From assembly GCA_020630875.1 (NCBI GenBank), contig JAHDIH010000007.1:1-64000 (forward strand): a DNA stretch of 64,000 bases, given 5' to 3'. The stretch comes from Deltaproteobacteria bacterium (GTDB lineage: Bacteria; Myxococcota_A; Polyangia; Haliangiales; Haliangiaceae). Made by a program: the position numbers and the translations under genes. Below, one piece after another: positions 36,976 to 46,806 of this stretch (the first letter of the stretch is position 1; every line of letters begins with the position of its first letter). Below the pieces are notes generated by a model, which searched no databases, had not been told where the DNA came from, and was given only the letters and a program-made list of their open reading frames with translations.

Positions 36976-37008
36976 GCAAGAAAACCCCCAACGACTGTTG
37001 GAGGTTCT
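36976..37008 (-). terminator. Intrinsic terminator after Cys-rich paralog B
   Basis: On the minus strand AACCTCCAAC, loop AGTC and GTTGGGGGTT pair with one mismatch and are followed by a T-rich run. It lies directly downstream of the 37032 gene. Confidence 0.75.
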
Positions 37009-37031
37009 CTTGATGAATAATTCGATATCAA

Positions 37032-38030
37032 CTACGGACGACAAACCTGATTTTGATGCTGGTCAAGACCGCACGTTCCGCCTGCATTGCCCATGTACCC
37101 AACACAGTCGGCGTCGGTCGTGCATCGCAGCTCACAAACGCCGGGCAAGTCAACGATAGGCCCGCCAACACAAGAAAGGCCGATTTCGCAGATTCGACGC
37201 GCTTCAGGAACTACGAAACCTCCACAGCTGTCTCCGTAGGTTCCGCGTGGTTTGCAGATTCTCGCACCGTTATGAGTGAAGCCGCAAAAGTCAGCTTGAT
37301 CGCAATCGCTGTTCGTTGTGCAAATAGCGGTGCAGACGCCTGGGAGATCAGGAATATTGGGTTGGTCGTTGTAGCAGTAAAGTCCTGCATCGCATCTGGT
37401 GACGTCAATCGGTTGGACAAATCCACCACAAGTATCACCTTCTTGTTGAAACGGCTTACAAATTTGCGTGCCGTTATTGTCGGCGTATCCGCAGAAGCTA
37501 TCAGTACAGTCTGAATCTAAAGAACATTCCTTGCTGCAAACGCCAGGAGCATCCGGAATATTGGGTTGGTCGTTGTAGCAAAGAAAGTCCGGTGCGCACT
37601 GGGTCACATCTGCTGGTTGAACAAAGCCGCCGCAGTAGTCCCACTCGGCTTGGAACGGTTTACAAATACGTGCGGGATTGCTTGAATTGTCTGCATACCC
37701 GCAAAAACCGTCGTTACAATCGCTATCACTTGCGCAAGTTTCTACGCACGTTCCGGGAAGATCGAATGTTGGATCGCTTGGATCTCGAAGGCAGTGAAGC
37801 GAAGGATCGCAGAATGCGCGATCTTCTGCTCTTACAAATCCGCGGCAGGAATCTCCGACGTCTGCCCAGGGTTTGCAAACGCGACTGTTGTCGGCGAGCC
37901 AACCGCAAAATCCGTCGTTGCAGTCAGAGTCAGCCGTGCATACGGTGGTGCCACCACCGGCAGGTACGTCCGATGGATCGCATGCCATCAAACCCAGAGA
38001 AAGAAGAAAAATTAAGGAGAACTTGTACAT
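37032..38030 (-). CDS. Cys-rich lipoprotein with Dickkopf-like repeats (paralog B)
   Basis: ATG 38030 starts a good signal with lipobox LMAC (YKFSLIFLLSLGLMAC); an alternative start lies at 38042. About 332 residues. It has six Cys modules like those of paralog A, including VCTADSDCNDGFCGW and ECSLDSDCTDSFCGY, with linkers PGVC or PGTC. The first four modules align with those of paralog A nearly in register, and two extra modules follow (DQADFCGF and the Gly-rich end CVGYMGNAGGTCG). Recent tandem duplication plus module gain or loss is likely. Function unknown. Confidence 0.8.
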   Translation of the reverse strand: MYKFSLIFLLSLGLMACDPSDVPAGGGTTVCTADSDCNDGFCGWLADNSRVCKPWADVGDSCRGFVRAEDRAFCDPSLHCLRDPSDPTFDLPGTCVETCASDSDCNDGFCGYADNSSNPARICKPFQAEWDYCGGFVQPADVTQCAPDFLCYNDQPNIPDAPGVCSKECSLDSDCTDSFCGYADNNGTQICKPFQQEGDTCGGFVQPIDVTRCDAGLYCYNDQPNIPDLPGVCTAICTTNSDCDQADFCGFTHNGARICKPRGTYGDSCGGFVVPEARRICEIGLSCVGGPIVDLPGVCELRCTTDADCVGYMGNAGGTCGLDQHQNQVCRP

Positions 38031-38115
38031 GCCGCGGTTCATAGCATGAGTTGTTCGTCATTGATAAGGTGAAAATCTCCTCACGTTTAACTTCTCAGCC
38101 GTGGTAATCCACCAA

Positions 38116-39552
38116 CTAGTCTTCCCAATTAATCTGTCCAATGCCAGTGACCGTAATCACCGCTTTTGACATCTCTAGTTTGAGTTGTTGAAATCTTGCT
38201 GTCCCCCAGCCCGGTGTAACGATGGTTTGCCCCAGAACCATGGCACTCAGCCAACCATTCACCTCGGCCAGAATTACCTCACCGAGATCCCTCATATAGG
38301 AATTGGCGTGATGAACGATTCCTCCGTAGCACGGCAAAAGCCACCCCTTGCTTTCGCAAGTTACAGAAATATCCTCCACATCCACTCGTCCAAAAAGATT
38401 TAAGCTATCAGCTGTCAAATCGATATCAAAAAACGTCTTAGCGTTGAACTCGGAAACGCCATCTTTGATAGAAAAGTCGAATGGCATAAGCACGGACATC
38501 GACTCCCCGTCTATTTGAATATCTGGTGAGCTAAGCAAAGTCATTTTGCCAAGACGAACACTGACCATAGAACGAACTGTTTCGATCTCTGAGAACCTTT
38601 TTGGAATATCCCATAGATCAATTTGTTGCGACCAAAAACCGGACTTCGTTAGTTCATGCATTATTGCGTTGAGACCTTGCTGAGAAATGTCTAATTGTAA
38701 CAACTCACCAGACGAAACAATTTCTGAAAATACGCTATCATCGTCTACTGCGGGATAGTCTGTATCAATTGCCATCAATGCAACGACCTCTCCATTGTCC
38801 CCAATGTCAAAGGTATCTCTGGGGCACAACCTGAATTTCAACGCATGCCCGTCTCCCAACTCCAATGATGGAATCGGGCCAAATGCTTTGGAGAGTACTT
38901 TGTCAATTTCTCCATCCACCGCCCATGCGATAATTCTGTTGCCGCGAATCATATCAGAGACCCACTGAACGAGACCGTTGTTAAATGTGATATCCAGGTT
39001 AGCTTCCGTTGTAATCTTAACGCTGTCCTTTTCGGCTTCCGGATAGAAATCTATCATCGCGTAAACCTTTGCCTTCTCGAACGAAATCTTGGCGACAACC
39101 CTCAAAAATGATGTCAAACCTACTTTCTTCCAAGTTGCCGTAACCGACTTTAATGTATCAAACTTGCCAACTGGCCACTCATCAAAGTTTTTTAGCTGTT
39201 GATTTAAACGTCGCGTGATCTGCTTAGAAAAACCATTTTCGTTCGCAAAAAGCTCTGAAGATATTTGAATGCGTAAATCGCACGCTGACGATTCTTTTGC
39301 AATGCATTGTCCGTTCTTCATAATGCTAACGGAGTCGACGCGTCTTTCGTAGTTTTTGGACCAAGTGGCAACTTGAGGACCACACCGTCCGCCGTTACGT
39401 ATTTTGGTAGGCCTTCCCAAGGTGTGGTGCGCTTCGTTCCAATCTAACGGTGCTGACATAGACGCACGGACCAACAACTTTGTAGCGCTAACTAACCCGA
39501 AAGCGGAAGCGGCAGCTAAAGACAACCCCAAAATGGTCCATCCTAGCCTCAT
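38116..39552 (-). CDS. Membrane-anchored extracytoplasmic protein of unknown fold
   Basis: The 478-residue protein has an uncleaved-looking N-terminal hydrophobic segment (GWTILGLSLAAASAFGLVSATKL) and a large body rich in beta-strands. I do not recognise a family. Amphipathic stretches (LRIQISSELF, KVYAMIDFYPE, AVITVTGIGQINW) recall lipid-binding TULIP or AsmA-like proteins, but this is weak. Its ATG overlaps the TGA of the ATPase-permease fusion, so the two are translationally coupled. By position it could be the periplasmic substrate-binding partner that MlaD supplies in Mla systems. Confidence 0.6.
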   Translation of the reverse strand: MRLGWTILGLSLAAASAFGLVSATKLLVRASMSAPLDWNEAHHTLGRPTKIRNGGRCGPQVATWSKNYERRVDSVSIMKNGQCIAKESSACDLRIQISSELFANENGFSKQITRRLNQQLKNFDEWPVGKFDTLKSVTATWKKVGLTSFLRVVAKISFEKAKVYAMIDFYPEAEKDSVKITTEANLDITFNNGLVQWVSDMIRGNRIIAWAVDGEIDKVLSKAFGPIPSLELGDGHALKFRLCPRDTFDIGDNGEVVALMAIDTDYPAVDDDSVFSEIVSSGELLQLDISQQGLNAIMHELTKSGFWSQQIDLWDIPKRFSEIETVRSMVSVRLGKMTLLSSPDIQIDGESMSVLMPFDFSIKDGVSEFNAKTFFDIDLTADSLNLFGRVDVEDISVTCESKGWLLPCYGGIVHHANSYMRDLGEVILAEVNGWLSAMVLGQTIVTPGWGTARFQQLKLEMSKAVITVTGIGQINWED

Positions 39553-41045
39553 AGGGGCAGTAGCACCATCGCCGTCAAGAGTTCCAACATGACAACCCAG
39601 ATAGTGGAGTAAACGACGTTGCTGGTCATCGCGCGGGTTACAGAGTCAGCGGTCGACTTTAAGGAGAGTCCCCAAGCTATTGCAGAAGATGCTAGACCAC
39701 CAGAATACAGGACGATAAGAAGTACCATCCTTCTCAAATTATGAGAACGAGAAGGATGAGGATCCAAGAGATCAGAGGTAAGAAGCGACAATGGTTGTTC
39801 GATGTTGTACTGCCAACACAAGACCCACCCTCCCGCGATCAGTCCAAACAAAAATATTGTAGATGAAATTAGGTAGCCAAAGCTGAGTGTCAACCACGCC
39901 GGCACGCGCAAATATCCATTTAGGTCAACTCCTATTGCGCGCAGCGCAACGTCCTGTTTAGTGAGCATTATGCCACCTAACCAGGCGCTCGTAGCACCGG
40001 CCGATGTTGCCGCAAAGAGCATAGCAGAAAGAGGTGGCGCCAACGCAATAGCGTAACTACCTGCTACCTGTTCGAGCACTGCTTCTATTCGAACCCCAGC
40101 ACCTCCAACCTTACTCATTACAAAAAGTACGGTGTATCCAATTAGCGCAGAAACCAGAGCGTAAAAGAATGCAGGTCTCAAAATGCTCTGTTGGGCTACT
40201 TTCCAAAACACCGATAACTTCTTCTTGGTTCGCAGAGACGTTAGTAGAGAACCGAAGACCATCCCAAGCGTGGTGAAGGGCTGAAATAGAGCACCCAATC
40301 GGACGCGAGATTTTTTCTTTCCATGCCCAAGTCGCTGTGGCGTTTTCACCAGTTGCATGGCGCCTCGAAGCTCATCTGCGTTTGCGACCTGCAGCTGCCG
40401 CATCTGACAATTCGCCGCGTCGAGTAAAATGATACGGTCAGCGACGGAAGCCGCAAACTCCGCATCATGAGTAACCACTAGTGCTGCACGTTTTTCACCG
40501 GAAATTGTTTTACGCAGAAGGGAGGACAAGCCCGAAACAGCTTTCGGATCTAACCCCACCGAGGGTTCATCAAGAAAAAGAAATGGACGACTGCTTGCTA
40601 ACGCCCGGCCTATGGCAAGTCTTTGATTCTGTCCGCCACTTAAGGTCGTGACGTCCCGGCCTCGCTTAGCCCACTCTTGCGGAAGGCCAACCGCCGACAG
40701 CCAATACTCAATATTCGCATTAGCATTTGCGTCCCCGGCCGCAGACAACGCCAACGCGAGATTCCCGCGGACGTCCAGATGATCAAACGTCGCTCCATTT
40801 TGCGGAACCAAGCCTAGGGTAGAGTCGTCAAACTCCAGTTTCTTCCAATCGGTGGTAAATCCTTGCCGCCGTAATCCATCGTTGTCGTACAGCATTCTTG
40901 CAAGCGTGGACTTACCAGAACCAGAAGGACCTACAAGAGCCACAACTTCCCCCCAAGCCACAGAGAGACTAGAGTCTCTAAGAATTTCACCACCATTCGG
41001 TAGCGAGATCGTCACGCCTTGGGCATGGAGCGCATGTTCAAGCAC
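39549..41045 (-). CDS. ABC ATPase fused to MlaE-like permease
   Basis: The 498-residue protein starts at GTG 41045, 6 bases after TATACT. Residues about 1-215 are an ABC ATPase: GPSGSGKSTLARML, LSGGQNQRLAIGRA, FLFLDEPSVGLDP, VTHDAE. Residues about 260-498 are a five- to six-helix permease. Its core PLSAMLFAATSAGATSAWLG...RAIGVDLNGYLRVPAWLTL matches the MlaE/YrbE family. In Mla systems, which move phospholipids between the membranes, these parts are separate proteins (MlaF and MlaE). Here they are one chain, coupled to an anchored protein downstream. No MlaD, MlaC or MlaB is next to it. Confidence 0.82.
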   Translation of the reverse strand: MLEHALHAQGVTISLPNGGEILRDSSLSVAWGEVVALVGPSGSGKSTLARMLYDNDGLRRQGFTTDWKKLEFDDSTLGLVPQNGATFDHLDVRGNLALALSAAGDANANANIEYWLSAVGLPQEWAKRGRDVTTLSGGQNQRLAIGRALASSRPFLFLDEPSVGLDPKAVSGLSSLLRKTISGEKRAALVVTHDAEFAASVADRIILLDAANCQMRQLQVANADELRGAMQLVKTPQRLGHGKKKSRVRLGALFQPFTTLGMVFGSLLTSLRTKKKLSVFWKVAQQSILRPAFFYALVSALIGYTVLFVMSKVGGAGVRIEAVLEQVAGSYAIALAPPLSAMLFAATSAGATSAWLGGIMLTKQDVALRAIGVDLNGYLRVPAWLTLSFGYLISSTIFLFGLIAGGWVLCWQYNIEQPLSLLTSDLLDPHPSRSHNLRRMVLLIVLYSGGLASSAIAWGLSLKSTADSVTRAMTSNVVYSTIWVVMLELLTAMVLLPL

Positions 41046-41072
41046 GCGCTGAGTATAAGATCAAAATCAGCC

Positions 41073-42401
41073 CTACGGCATAGGCGGTAACATGCGAAAA
41101 AGCAGATTATGACCTTCTTTGCTACCGGCGACAACACATGCCTTTAAGTCGGCCAGCGCTCGTCCAACGGTTTCTGTTAAAAACCGTCCATTATCCCGCC
41201 GGTTCGGGGCCTTATCGTTGTTGGCGATGTACTTCACAAACTCATCGTAACGGCCCAATAAACGCTTACTGTCGAACTCTAGCAGCATGGATTTAAACCT
41301 CTTAGGATTAACGATGACCCAGTCTCCATTGCCAACTTCTAGCTTAGTTTGCCCAGCGAAAGGGCTCGCGAGATCTTCTTCTGGGATGCACCCTAAGAAT
41401 CCTTCGTCGTCAGCCTGATACTTATGGGGAACGATATCTACGTAGAGCTCAAACAGTTCAATTCCTTTGTGAAGTGCTTTGATGTCGTCTTCATCTAAGG
41501 GAGGAAACTTCTCTGGAATCCCAATGTACATGGAAGGCATTACGAATTTTTCCATAATGTCCATGGCTATCGGTGCGGTCGCTCGTTTCATAGCCAGCAT
41601 TTGGACCACAGCTTCGAACAAACCGCGGTCTTGCGTCTGAGTTCCTAGCGGCTTGCTTTGCTCGGCTTTCGATATGCCCTCGATGACTTGGTCTATCATT
41701 GGACCATTCTCTGGCGGCATCTGACTTTTCCGTTTCTTCAACGCTTTAACCAAGTCTTTGGTCGCAGCGGTGTTCCACATTCTTTCCATCTCTTTGAAAT
41801 CGACCACAAACCACTGACCTAGCGGAATAGTGTGCATCCGGATGTAGTGATTTAGCGTAAATCGGTCGACTGCCTTTCCGTTGTCACGCTCAAGTTGTTC
41901 TTCGTGGTTTTCACGTAATCTCTCAATTTCTGAAAGTAAATTTTGTGCGGCACCTTGTCCGTTGGAAAGTAGTTGCTCCGCAAACCTGAAAGGCGCAATC
42001 TCTAGCAATATCTTAGAAAAACCCAGTCGCCAATTCGCGTGTTCTTCGTTGGGAACCAGCCAATGTCCACCATGCCTTCTTCTTAACGTTTCCCCGATCC
42101 AAGCACCAAAATTCATCCATATTTCTTTGTGGCTTGGAATGTCTAAATCAAACTGTTCTGCGTCGCCAATTTGACCTAGAAGCCAGGTTTCAAAAGTAAT
42201 CGTCTCCAAAGGAACCGCAAGCGATAATGCACCGGCATCCCCTTCGGTATCCGCGAGAAGCGAAATAGGATCCCCATCAGGATCAATCAGTTCATCAAGA
42301 ATCAGCCCGGCCTGCCCTCTGACCTTTGAAGAAAAGCGAAAAGCTGCCTCTCTTAGTTCGGTGAGGTGCTGTTGGTTAGTTTCGTGCGTCTTGTTAGTCA
42401 T
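41073..42401 (-). CDS. Conserved protein of unknown function
   Basis: ATG 42401 overlaps the TGA of the adenosyltransferase gene and gives 442 residues. No signal or membrane segment is evident, so it should be cytoplasmic and mostly helical. Notable stretches are an Asp-rich [11 protein letters not shown] near the start, two Trp-rich segments ([21 protein letters not shown]), and a conserved-looking end ([18 protein letters not shown]). I do not recognise a family. Translational coupling to a cobalamin adenosyltransferase suggests shared expression, not necessarily shared function. Confidence 0.7.
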   Translation of the reverse strand: MTNKTHETNQQHLTELREAAFRFSSKVRGQAGLILDELIDPDGDPISLLADTEGDAGALSLAVPLETITFETWLLGQIGDAEQFDLDIPSHKEIWMNFGAWIGETLRRRHGGHWLVPNEEHANWRLGFSKILLEIAPFRFAEQLLSNGQGAAQNLLSEIERLRENHEEQLERDNGKAVDRFTLNHYIRMHTIPLGQWFVVDFKEMERMWNTAATKDLVKALKKRKSQMPPENGPMIDQVIEGISKAEQSKPLGTQTQDRGLFEAVVQMLAMKRATAPIAMDIMEKFVMPSMYIGIPEKFPPLDEDDIKALHKGIELFELYVDIVPHKYQADDEGFLGCIPEEDLASPFAGQTKLEVGNGDWVIVNPKRFKSMLLEFDSKRLLGRYDEFVKYIANNDKAPNRRDNGRFLTETVGRALADLKACVVAGSKEGHNLLFRMLPPMP

Positions 42402-42970
42402 GTTGCTTTTGTGTCCCAAATGTCTTCAGGTTGTTTCATTACGGTCGATGCATACCTTCCAAAAACAAAGAATGCGTCAGACAATCTGTTTAAGTATTGA
42501 AGAGCGTTTGCGGGCAAGTCTTCGGTCTTTGACAAACCAACTACCAATCGTTCAGCTCTGCGGCATACCGTTCGACAAACATGCAACGCAGCGGAGGCTT
42601 GGCCTCCTCCTGGAAGAACGAAAGACGTAAGCTCAGGCAGTCCTTCATTCATTCTATCGATATCCGCCTCTAAGGTGCTCAGATGATCCATTCGAATCTC
42701 GGGCATCTTTTTCTTAAACTCTGGTTGCGCAGCGAGCTGACATCCAAGGTTGAAAAGCTCACTTTGGATCCTTTTTAACACGGTTGCCAAGGACTCTAGT
42801 TCTGCTTCTTGATCAACGAGACCACGTGCCACACCAATAAATGCATTCAACTCATCAACTGTGCCGTAGCATGCGATGCGTAAATCGTCTTTTGAAACCC
42901 TGTCTCCACCGATAAGTGAGGTTTCACCGCTGTCGCCACCCTTTGTATAAACCTTGTCTATTTTAACCAC
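42398..42970 (-). CDS. PduO-type cob(I)alamin adenosyltransferase
   Basis: The 190-residue enzyme transfers adenosyl from ATP to cob(I)alamin to make coenzyme B12. It shows the N-terminal ATP site [14 protein letters not shown], a [12 protein letters not shown] motif, a FVLPGG core, and [13 protein letters not shown] with the conserved Arg residues. It ends with [16 protein letters not shown]. Length is normal for the PduO class. It overlaps the biotin synthase gene by 8 bases. Confidence 0.95.
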   Translation of the reverse strand: MVKIDKVYTKGGDSGETSLIGGDRVSKDDLRIACYGTVDELNAFIGVARGLVDQEAELESLATVLKRIQSELFNLGCQLAAQPEFKKKMPEIRMDHLSTLEADIDRMNEGLPELTSFVLPGGGQASAALHVCRTVCRRAERLVVGLSKTEDLPANALQYLNRLSDAFFVFGRYASTVMKQPEDIWDTKAT

Positions 42971-43988
42971 GAGCTTGAACCACCGGAAGTTTTTTTGACG
43001 AGGCCAAGACTGGCAGATCAGTTTCGATAACGAATCCTGCGTCCTTAATCATCTGACGATCGCTATCTGGCTCTGCTCCGCCTGTAGTCAGGTAACCGGA
43101 AGAAAAAAGTGAATTGGCAGGATAGAGAGCTAGCGACTGCATACTTTTCAAAACCACCTCTCTTCCACCAGCGACGCGAATGTCCGCAGAAGGGTTAGCT
43201 AGTCGAAACAAACACAATGCGCGAATCGCATAACGCGGCGTTACTTTCTCTCGCTGAGAGAATGGCGTTCCTGGTCTCGGGTTGAGAAAATTAACGGGGA
43301 TCGAATCAACGCCGATTTCACGCAATGCAAATGCCATATCGACTAAGTCTTGGTCCGATTCACCGAGCCCTATGATTCCTCCAGCACAAGTTTCAAGTCC
43401 AGCTCGTTTCGCCGTATTGATGGTAGCGACTCTATCTTGGTACGTGTGAGTGGTAACGACATTTGGAAAATTGTTCTCGCTCGTTTCTATATTGTGGTTA
43501 AAGCGATCAATGCCAGCTGACTTCAACTTGCTTGCTTTTTCATCGGTCAAGAAACCTAGAGAGGCGCAAAGCTGAAGTCCAGGATACGTTTCTTTGATTT
43601 TCTTTGCAGCGTCGCAAATCGTTTTCAAATCTCTTGCATTTGGTCCATGAGTAGCGGTGACCATGCAATAGCGTTTTGCTTGAGCCGATACCGCGCGCGC
43701 AGCACCGTCTAAGAGTTCTGTGACTTCTTTGTGTGGAGCTTCTCCCCCCGGCGACTCAAAGTGCTTACTTTGCGAGCAAAACTTGCAGTCTTCTGGACAA
43801 GCCCCCTGCTTTGCGTTTTCCAGAACATGAATGTGCACGCGGTTTCCATGAAAGTGTTTTCTCACGCGATAAGCAGCGTCCAAAAGTGGCAGAAACTCCT
43901 CCTCTGATGACTGTAGGATCGACAAGGCTTCCTGATGGCCGAGCTGACCGGAACCAAGCAAGATTCGAGACGCAATCGCTGAATACAT
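42963..43988 (-). CDS. bioB: Biotin synthase
   Basis: The 341-residue radical SAM enzyme inserts sulfur into dethiobiotin. The CxxxCxxC cluster motif is in [13 protein letters not shown], and the family motifs [22 protein letters not shown] and [10 protein letters not shown] are present. The end ([12 protein letters not shown]) is also typical of BioB. It is first in an operon with the adenosyltransferase and the 41073 gene. A promoter with near-ideal spacing lies directly upstream. No other biotin genes are in the window. Confidence 0.96.
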   Translation of the reverse strand: MYSAIASRILLGSGQLGHQEALSILQSSEEEFLPLLDAAYRVRKHFHGNRVHIHVLENAKQGACPEDCKFCSQSKHFESPGGEAPHKEVTELLDGAARAVSAQAKRYCMVTATHGPNARDLKTICDAAKKIKETYPGLQLCASLGFLTDEKASKLKSAGIDRFNHNIETSENNFPNVVTTHTYQDRVATINTAKRAGLETCAGGIIGLGESDQDLVDMAFALREIGVDSIPVNFLNPRPGTPFSQREKVTPRYAIRALCLFRLANPSADIRVAGGREVVLKSMQSLALYPANSLFSSGYLTTGGAEPDSDRQMIKDAGFVIETDLPVLASSKKLPVVQARG

Positions 43989-43994
43989 GTCCGC

Positions 43995-44023
43995 AGACTA
44001 CCGCTGAAGCCGATATCCCTCAA
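43995..44023 (-). promoter_or_regulatory. bioB promoter, leaderless type
   Basis: On the minus strand TTGAGG (44023-44018), 17 bases, TAGTCT (44000-43995), then 6 bases to the ATG at 43988. No ribosome binding site and no BirA-like palindrome was seen. Confidence 0.55.
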
Positions 44024-44097
44024 GGGGAGTTATCTGTTGATAAGAAGCAAATACAGGTCATTTTCGAACGATCTCTTACAATCCTCAATTTTTCAGG

Positions 44098-44125
44098 TTG
44101 CCAGCATGAATTGTGCTGCTAATCA
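44098..44125 (+). promoter_or_regulatory. Promoter of the 44132 lipoprotein gene, leaderless type
   Basis: TTGCCA (44098-44103), 16 bases, TAATCA (44120-44125), then 6 bases to ATG 44132. Confidence 0.5.
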
Positions 44126-44131
44126 CCCCTC

Positions 44132-44836
44132 ATGACAAAGCTAGGAAGAATTTCGTTGATACTCGCGTTATGCCTCACCAGTGGCTGCCAACTACTGATG
44201 CTCGGAGGCTACTTGGGGGCTGGGGTGGTGGCCAAGAAAAAGGCCCAGAAGGATCTAGACAAGAAAACGCAGGCGACCATTAAGAATCCAGCGATTACAG
44301 GGAAAGTGGCCCCGGGAACCATCATACTTAGCAAAGCGAACGTAGCCGCCAAGTACAACGTTCCCGAGCAGTCGTTGGACTCCGTAATGGAGATTACCAA
44401 CTATAACCAGAAGCGAATTTGCTTTGCGCTTACCAATCGAGACTTGGTTGGTAACGGACAAGTTCCAGATAAGTCACTTAGCACAGATGATTGGACTCCT
44501 TCCTTTAAAGTAGATGGCAAAACCACTGCGACAGGTGTTGTAGTAAAAAGACAGGCTAACCAAGAAGTAAATCCAATCAGCGCTCGTTGGCCATTTCGAG
44601 TACCATCTGGTTGGGAAACAAAGTGCAAATGGAGTGACTGTCGTGACGGCGCTACAGAAACGCGACGTACGTACTCCACCGAGTGGCGCGACACCATGGT
44701 AAAACACGTACAAGCGGCATCATCATTTTGCGTAGACAATCACCAACTACCAAAGACTGCCAGAAATATGACGCTGACCCTTGAATCAGCAAGTACGTCG
44801 ACAACGTACAACTACAAGTGGAACTTAGTTCCTTAG
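44132..44836 (+). CDS. Lipoprotein of unknown function
   Basis: The 234-residue protein has a signal with lipobox TSGC (Cys about 19) and a second short hydrophobic Gly-rich stretch (LLMLGGYLGAGVVA). A Lys-rich linker (KKKAQKDLDKK) and a mainly beta domain follow. That domain contains four Cys, with CKWSDC likely disulfide-bonded. I do not recognise the domain. It is monocistronic, bounded by its own promoter and terminator, and divergent from bioB. Confidence 0.7.
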   Translation: MTKLGRISLILALCLTSGCQLLMLGGYLGAGVVAKKKAQKDLDKKTQATIKNPAITGKVAPGTIILSKANVAAKYNVPEQSLDSVMEITNYNQKRICFALTNRDLVGNGQVPDKSLSTDDWTPSFKVDGKTTATGVVVKRQANQEVNPISARWPFRVPSGWETKCKWSDCRDGATETRRTYSTEWRDTMVKHVQAASSFCVDNHQLPKTARNMTLTLESASTSTTYNYKWNLVP

Positions 44837-44857
44837 TTAGGAGACAATCTCTACTTT

Positions 44858-44891
44858 TGAAAAGGGCCTCTTAATTGAGGTCCTTTTTTTT
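44858..44891 (+). terminator. Intrinsic terminator after the 44132 gene
   Basis: AAAAGG-G-CCTC, loop TTAATT, GAGG-T-CCTTTT form a stem with one G-T pair, ending in T8. It could also protect the minus-strand pilin gene from read-through. Confidence 0.85.
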
Positions 44892-44964
44892 GCTCCACAC
44901 GCTCTAGCTGCCTTCTGCAGCCGCCACCATTTCCATTACTCCATCGTTGGACGCACGTCACCAC

Positions 44965-45495
44965 TTAGTCGTCGCCATAATTCCAACGTTGGTTGAGTCG
45001 GTTTCCGTTATTGTAGTAAATGCGCCGGTATACTTTGTAGTCACGTACGCCATCTGCGTCGGTATCGTGGATCACGTACACGCGAAAGTCGCGGTAGGAG
45101 CTGTACCTCCTCGTCCAAATGTAAAAAGAAGCCCGAGGTTGTTTTGCAAGTTCAAATTTGAGGACTTTCCAGGTTGGATTTTCGTAATTCCCGAAACTTT
45201 TGCATGGCGTCGTGTTCATACACAGTGTCCAATGGGGTTGCCACCCTCCTGTTGTTTTTGTCACATTCATCGGAAAGTACAAGTCTTCATCCATTCCGTT
45301 GCCACTTGCCACCGTAGCGCTGTGACCAAATGCTTCATAGTTACCGAAAATTCGCTCTACGTTGTTTTTGATCTCTGAGACTTTGGTCTCGTACATGTAG
45401 CGATTGAAACTTGCCATTCCTACTGATGCCAAGACTCCAATCATAGCCACCACGATCATCAGTTCGATTAATGTAAATCCCTTTTGTTTTTTCAA
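44965..45495 (-). CDS. Type IV prepilin-like protein, copy 1 (type A)
   Basis: The 176-residue protein starts at TTG 45495. A short basic leader ends in the prepilin peptidase site KG|FTLIELMIVV, followed by the hydrophobic N-terminal helix (to about residue 27). The globular part has one Cys pair (CMNTTPC). It ends with a DTDADG acidic loop before YKVYRRIYY, a possible calcium site as seen in some minor pilins. It is 12 bases downstream of copy 2. It differs from copies 2-5 in this C-terminal half and pairs with broken copy 6. Confidence 0.88.
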   Translation of the reverse strand: MKKQKGFTLIELMIVVAMIGVLASVGMASFNRYMYETKVSEIKNNVERIFGNYEAFGHSATVASGNGMDEDLYFPMNVTKTTGGWQPHWTLCMNTTPCKSFGNYENPTWKVLKFELAKQPRASFYIWTRRYSSYRDFRVYVIHDTDADGVRDYKVYRRIYYNNGNRLNQRWNYGDD

Positions 45496-45507
45496 TCCTG
45501 ACTTCCC

Positions 45508-46077
45508 TTAATCCCTGGAATAGTAACGTTTGGTTTTATAAAAGCGATTCTGACGCTTATAAAAACGAATGTCGTAGTAAATATAATCTGCGCAGCCACT
45601 CCATTGACTTGGAGCACAGTCCCCGTCCAAGTCAGACATGGTGAGCAGAACCAATCGCTTCCAGGTTACATTCTCCCAAATTCTTGCGTGATAGGAAGTC
45701 CGGCCCTGGCGCGTTAGTCCAAACTTCAAAGCCTTCCAAACAGGTTTATCCCAATCGGCTGTCCCTGTACACTTACCGCCATTGTTGTTCGTACAGCTGG
45801 TCCATGTTGGCGTCCACCCCGCCACCAAATAGGTTGCTTGATTGAAGACGCCTCCTGTCGACGAAAAGCCATCTCCGACCTGTGCGGAGTTGTCCCAACG
45901 CGCAAACTTTTCAAAGTTGTCGATGATCCGTTGAGTGGTAACATCCCGTTCCTGTACTTTAGTTTCGTAGATGTAGCGATTGAACGAAGCCATTCCGAGA
46001 GCAGCCAAAATTCCAATCATCGATACGACGATCATCAGTTCGATTAACGTGAAACCTTTTTGACACTTGTGTTTCAT
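45508..46077 (-). CDS. Type IV prepilin-like protein, copy 2 (type B)
   Basis: ATG 46077 (after GAAGGTG) gives 189 residues. Leader KHKCQKG|FTLIELMIVVSMIG, then the shared MASFNRYIYETKVQERDVTT. Type B features are CTNNNGGKCTG, a Phe-Gly-Leu-Thr-Arg-Gln-Gly strand, and MSDLDGDC...WSGC with Asp spacing fit for calcium and two Cys pairs. It ends YYSRD. It is 8 bases downstream of copy 3 and probably co-transcribed with it and copy 1. Confidence 0.9.
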   Translation of the reverse strand: MKHKCQKGFTLIELMIVVSMIGILAALGMASFNRYIYETKVQERDVTTQRIIDNFEKFARWDNSAQVGDGFSSTGGVFNQATYLVAGWTPTWTSCTNNNGGKCTGTADWDKPVWKALKFGLTRQGRTSYHARIWENVTWKRLVLLTMSDLDGDCAPSQWSGCADYIYYDIRFYKRQNRFYKTKRYYSRD

Positions 46078-46085
46078 ATTCACCT

Positions 46086-46643
46086 TCAGTCTCTAGAATA
46101 AACGAATTGTCTGGTTACTTTACGCCCGTCTTTGTAAAAATAGATTCGCGTCATGCGATAATCGGAGCAACCACTCCACGTCCCAGGAGGGCAATCGCCG
46201 TTTAGGTCGGACATTGCATAAAGGTCCAACCGTTTGTAGGTAGATCTTTCGTAAATGCGTGCCAAGTAAGCAGTGCGCCCTTGTCGGGTAAGTCCGAACT
46301 TCAACTCTTTCCAAGCAGCTTGATCCCAATTAGGGGTTCCTGTACATTTTCCGCCCCCAAGGCATGTCGTCCAACTCGGTGTCCAACCAGTAAACGAATT
46401 TCGATTTTGAGCGAAAGTTCCACCGGAAGCATGGAAACCATCACCTACCTGCGCCGAAGAGTCCCATCTCGCGAATTTTTCAAAGTTATCAATAATCCTA
46501 GAAGTTGTGACTTCCCGTTCTTGCAACTTGGTACTGTAAATGTACCTATTGAATGACGCCATTCCGACCGCAGCCAAAATTCCAATCATCGCTACGACGA
46601 TCATTAGTTCAATTAACGTGAAACCGACTTGTGACTTTTTCAT
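46086..46643 (-). CDS. Type IV prepilin-like protein, copy 3 (type B)
   Basis: ATG 46643 lies after GAGAGG and gives 185 residues. It has leader KKSQVG|FTLIELMIVVAMIG and the same type B body as copy 2 (KCTGTPNWDQAAWKELKFGLTR, here broken by reading: motif starts at KCTGT; MSDLNGDC; WSGC) and the YSRD end. One Asp of the acidic loop is Asn here (DLNGDC). The gene is preceded by 157 bases of intergenic DNA that resembles the region before the next copy, so its promoter was probably duplicated with it. Confidence 0.9.
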   Translation of the reverse strand: MKKSQVGFTLIELMIVVAMIGILAAVGMASFNRYIYSTKLQEREVTTSRIIDNFEKFARWDSSAQVGDGFHASGGTFAQNRNSFTGWTPSWTTCLGGGKCTGTPNWDQAAWKELKFGLTRQGRTAYLARIYERSTYKRLDLYAMSDLNGDCPPGTWSGCSDYRMTRIYFYKDGRKVTRQFVYSRD

Positions 46644-46806
46644 CCCCACCTCTCCCTTTATTTTCTCAAATGCTTAGAGTAATTGAAAGAAAAGTCTTCG
46701 AATTGTACCAAATTGTATGTAAGGAACAGTAAGTTTTAATTCCCATGGAGGGACAAAAACTATACAAGTCAGATAGAACTAAGCCCTTTGATTTCCCTTT
46801 TTCGTC

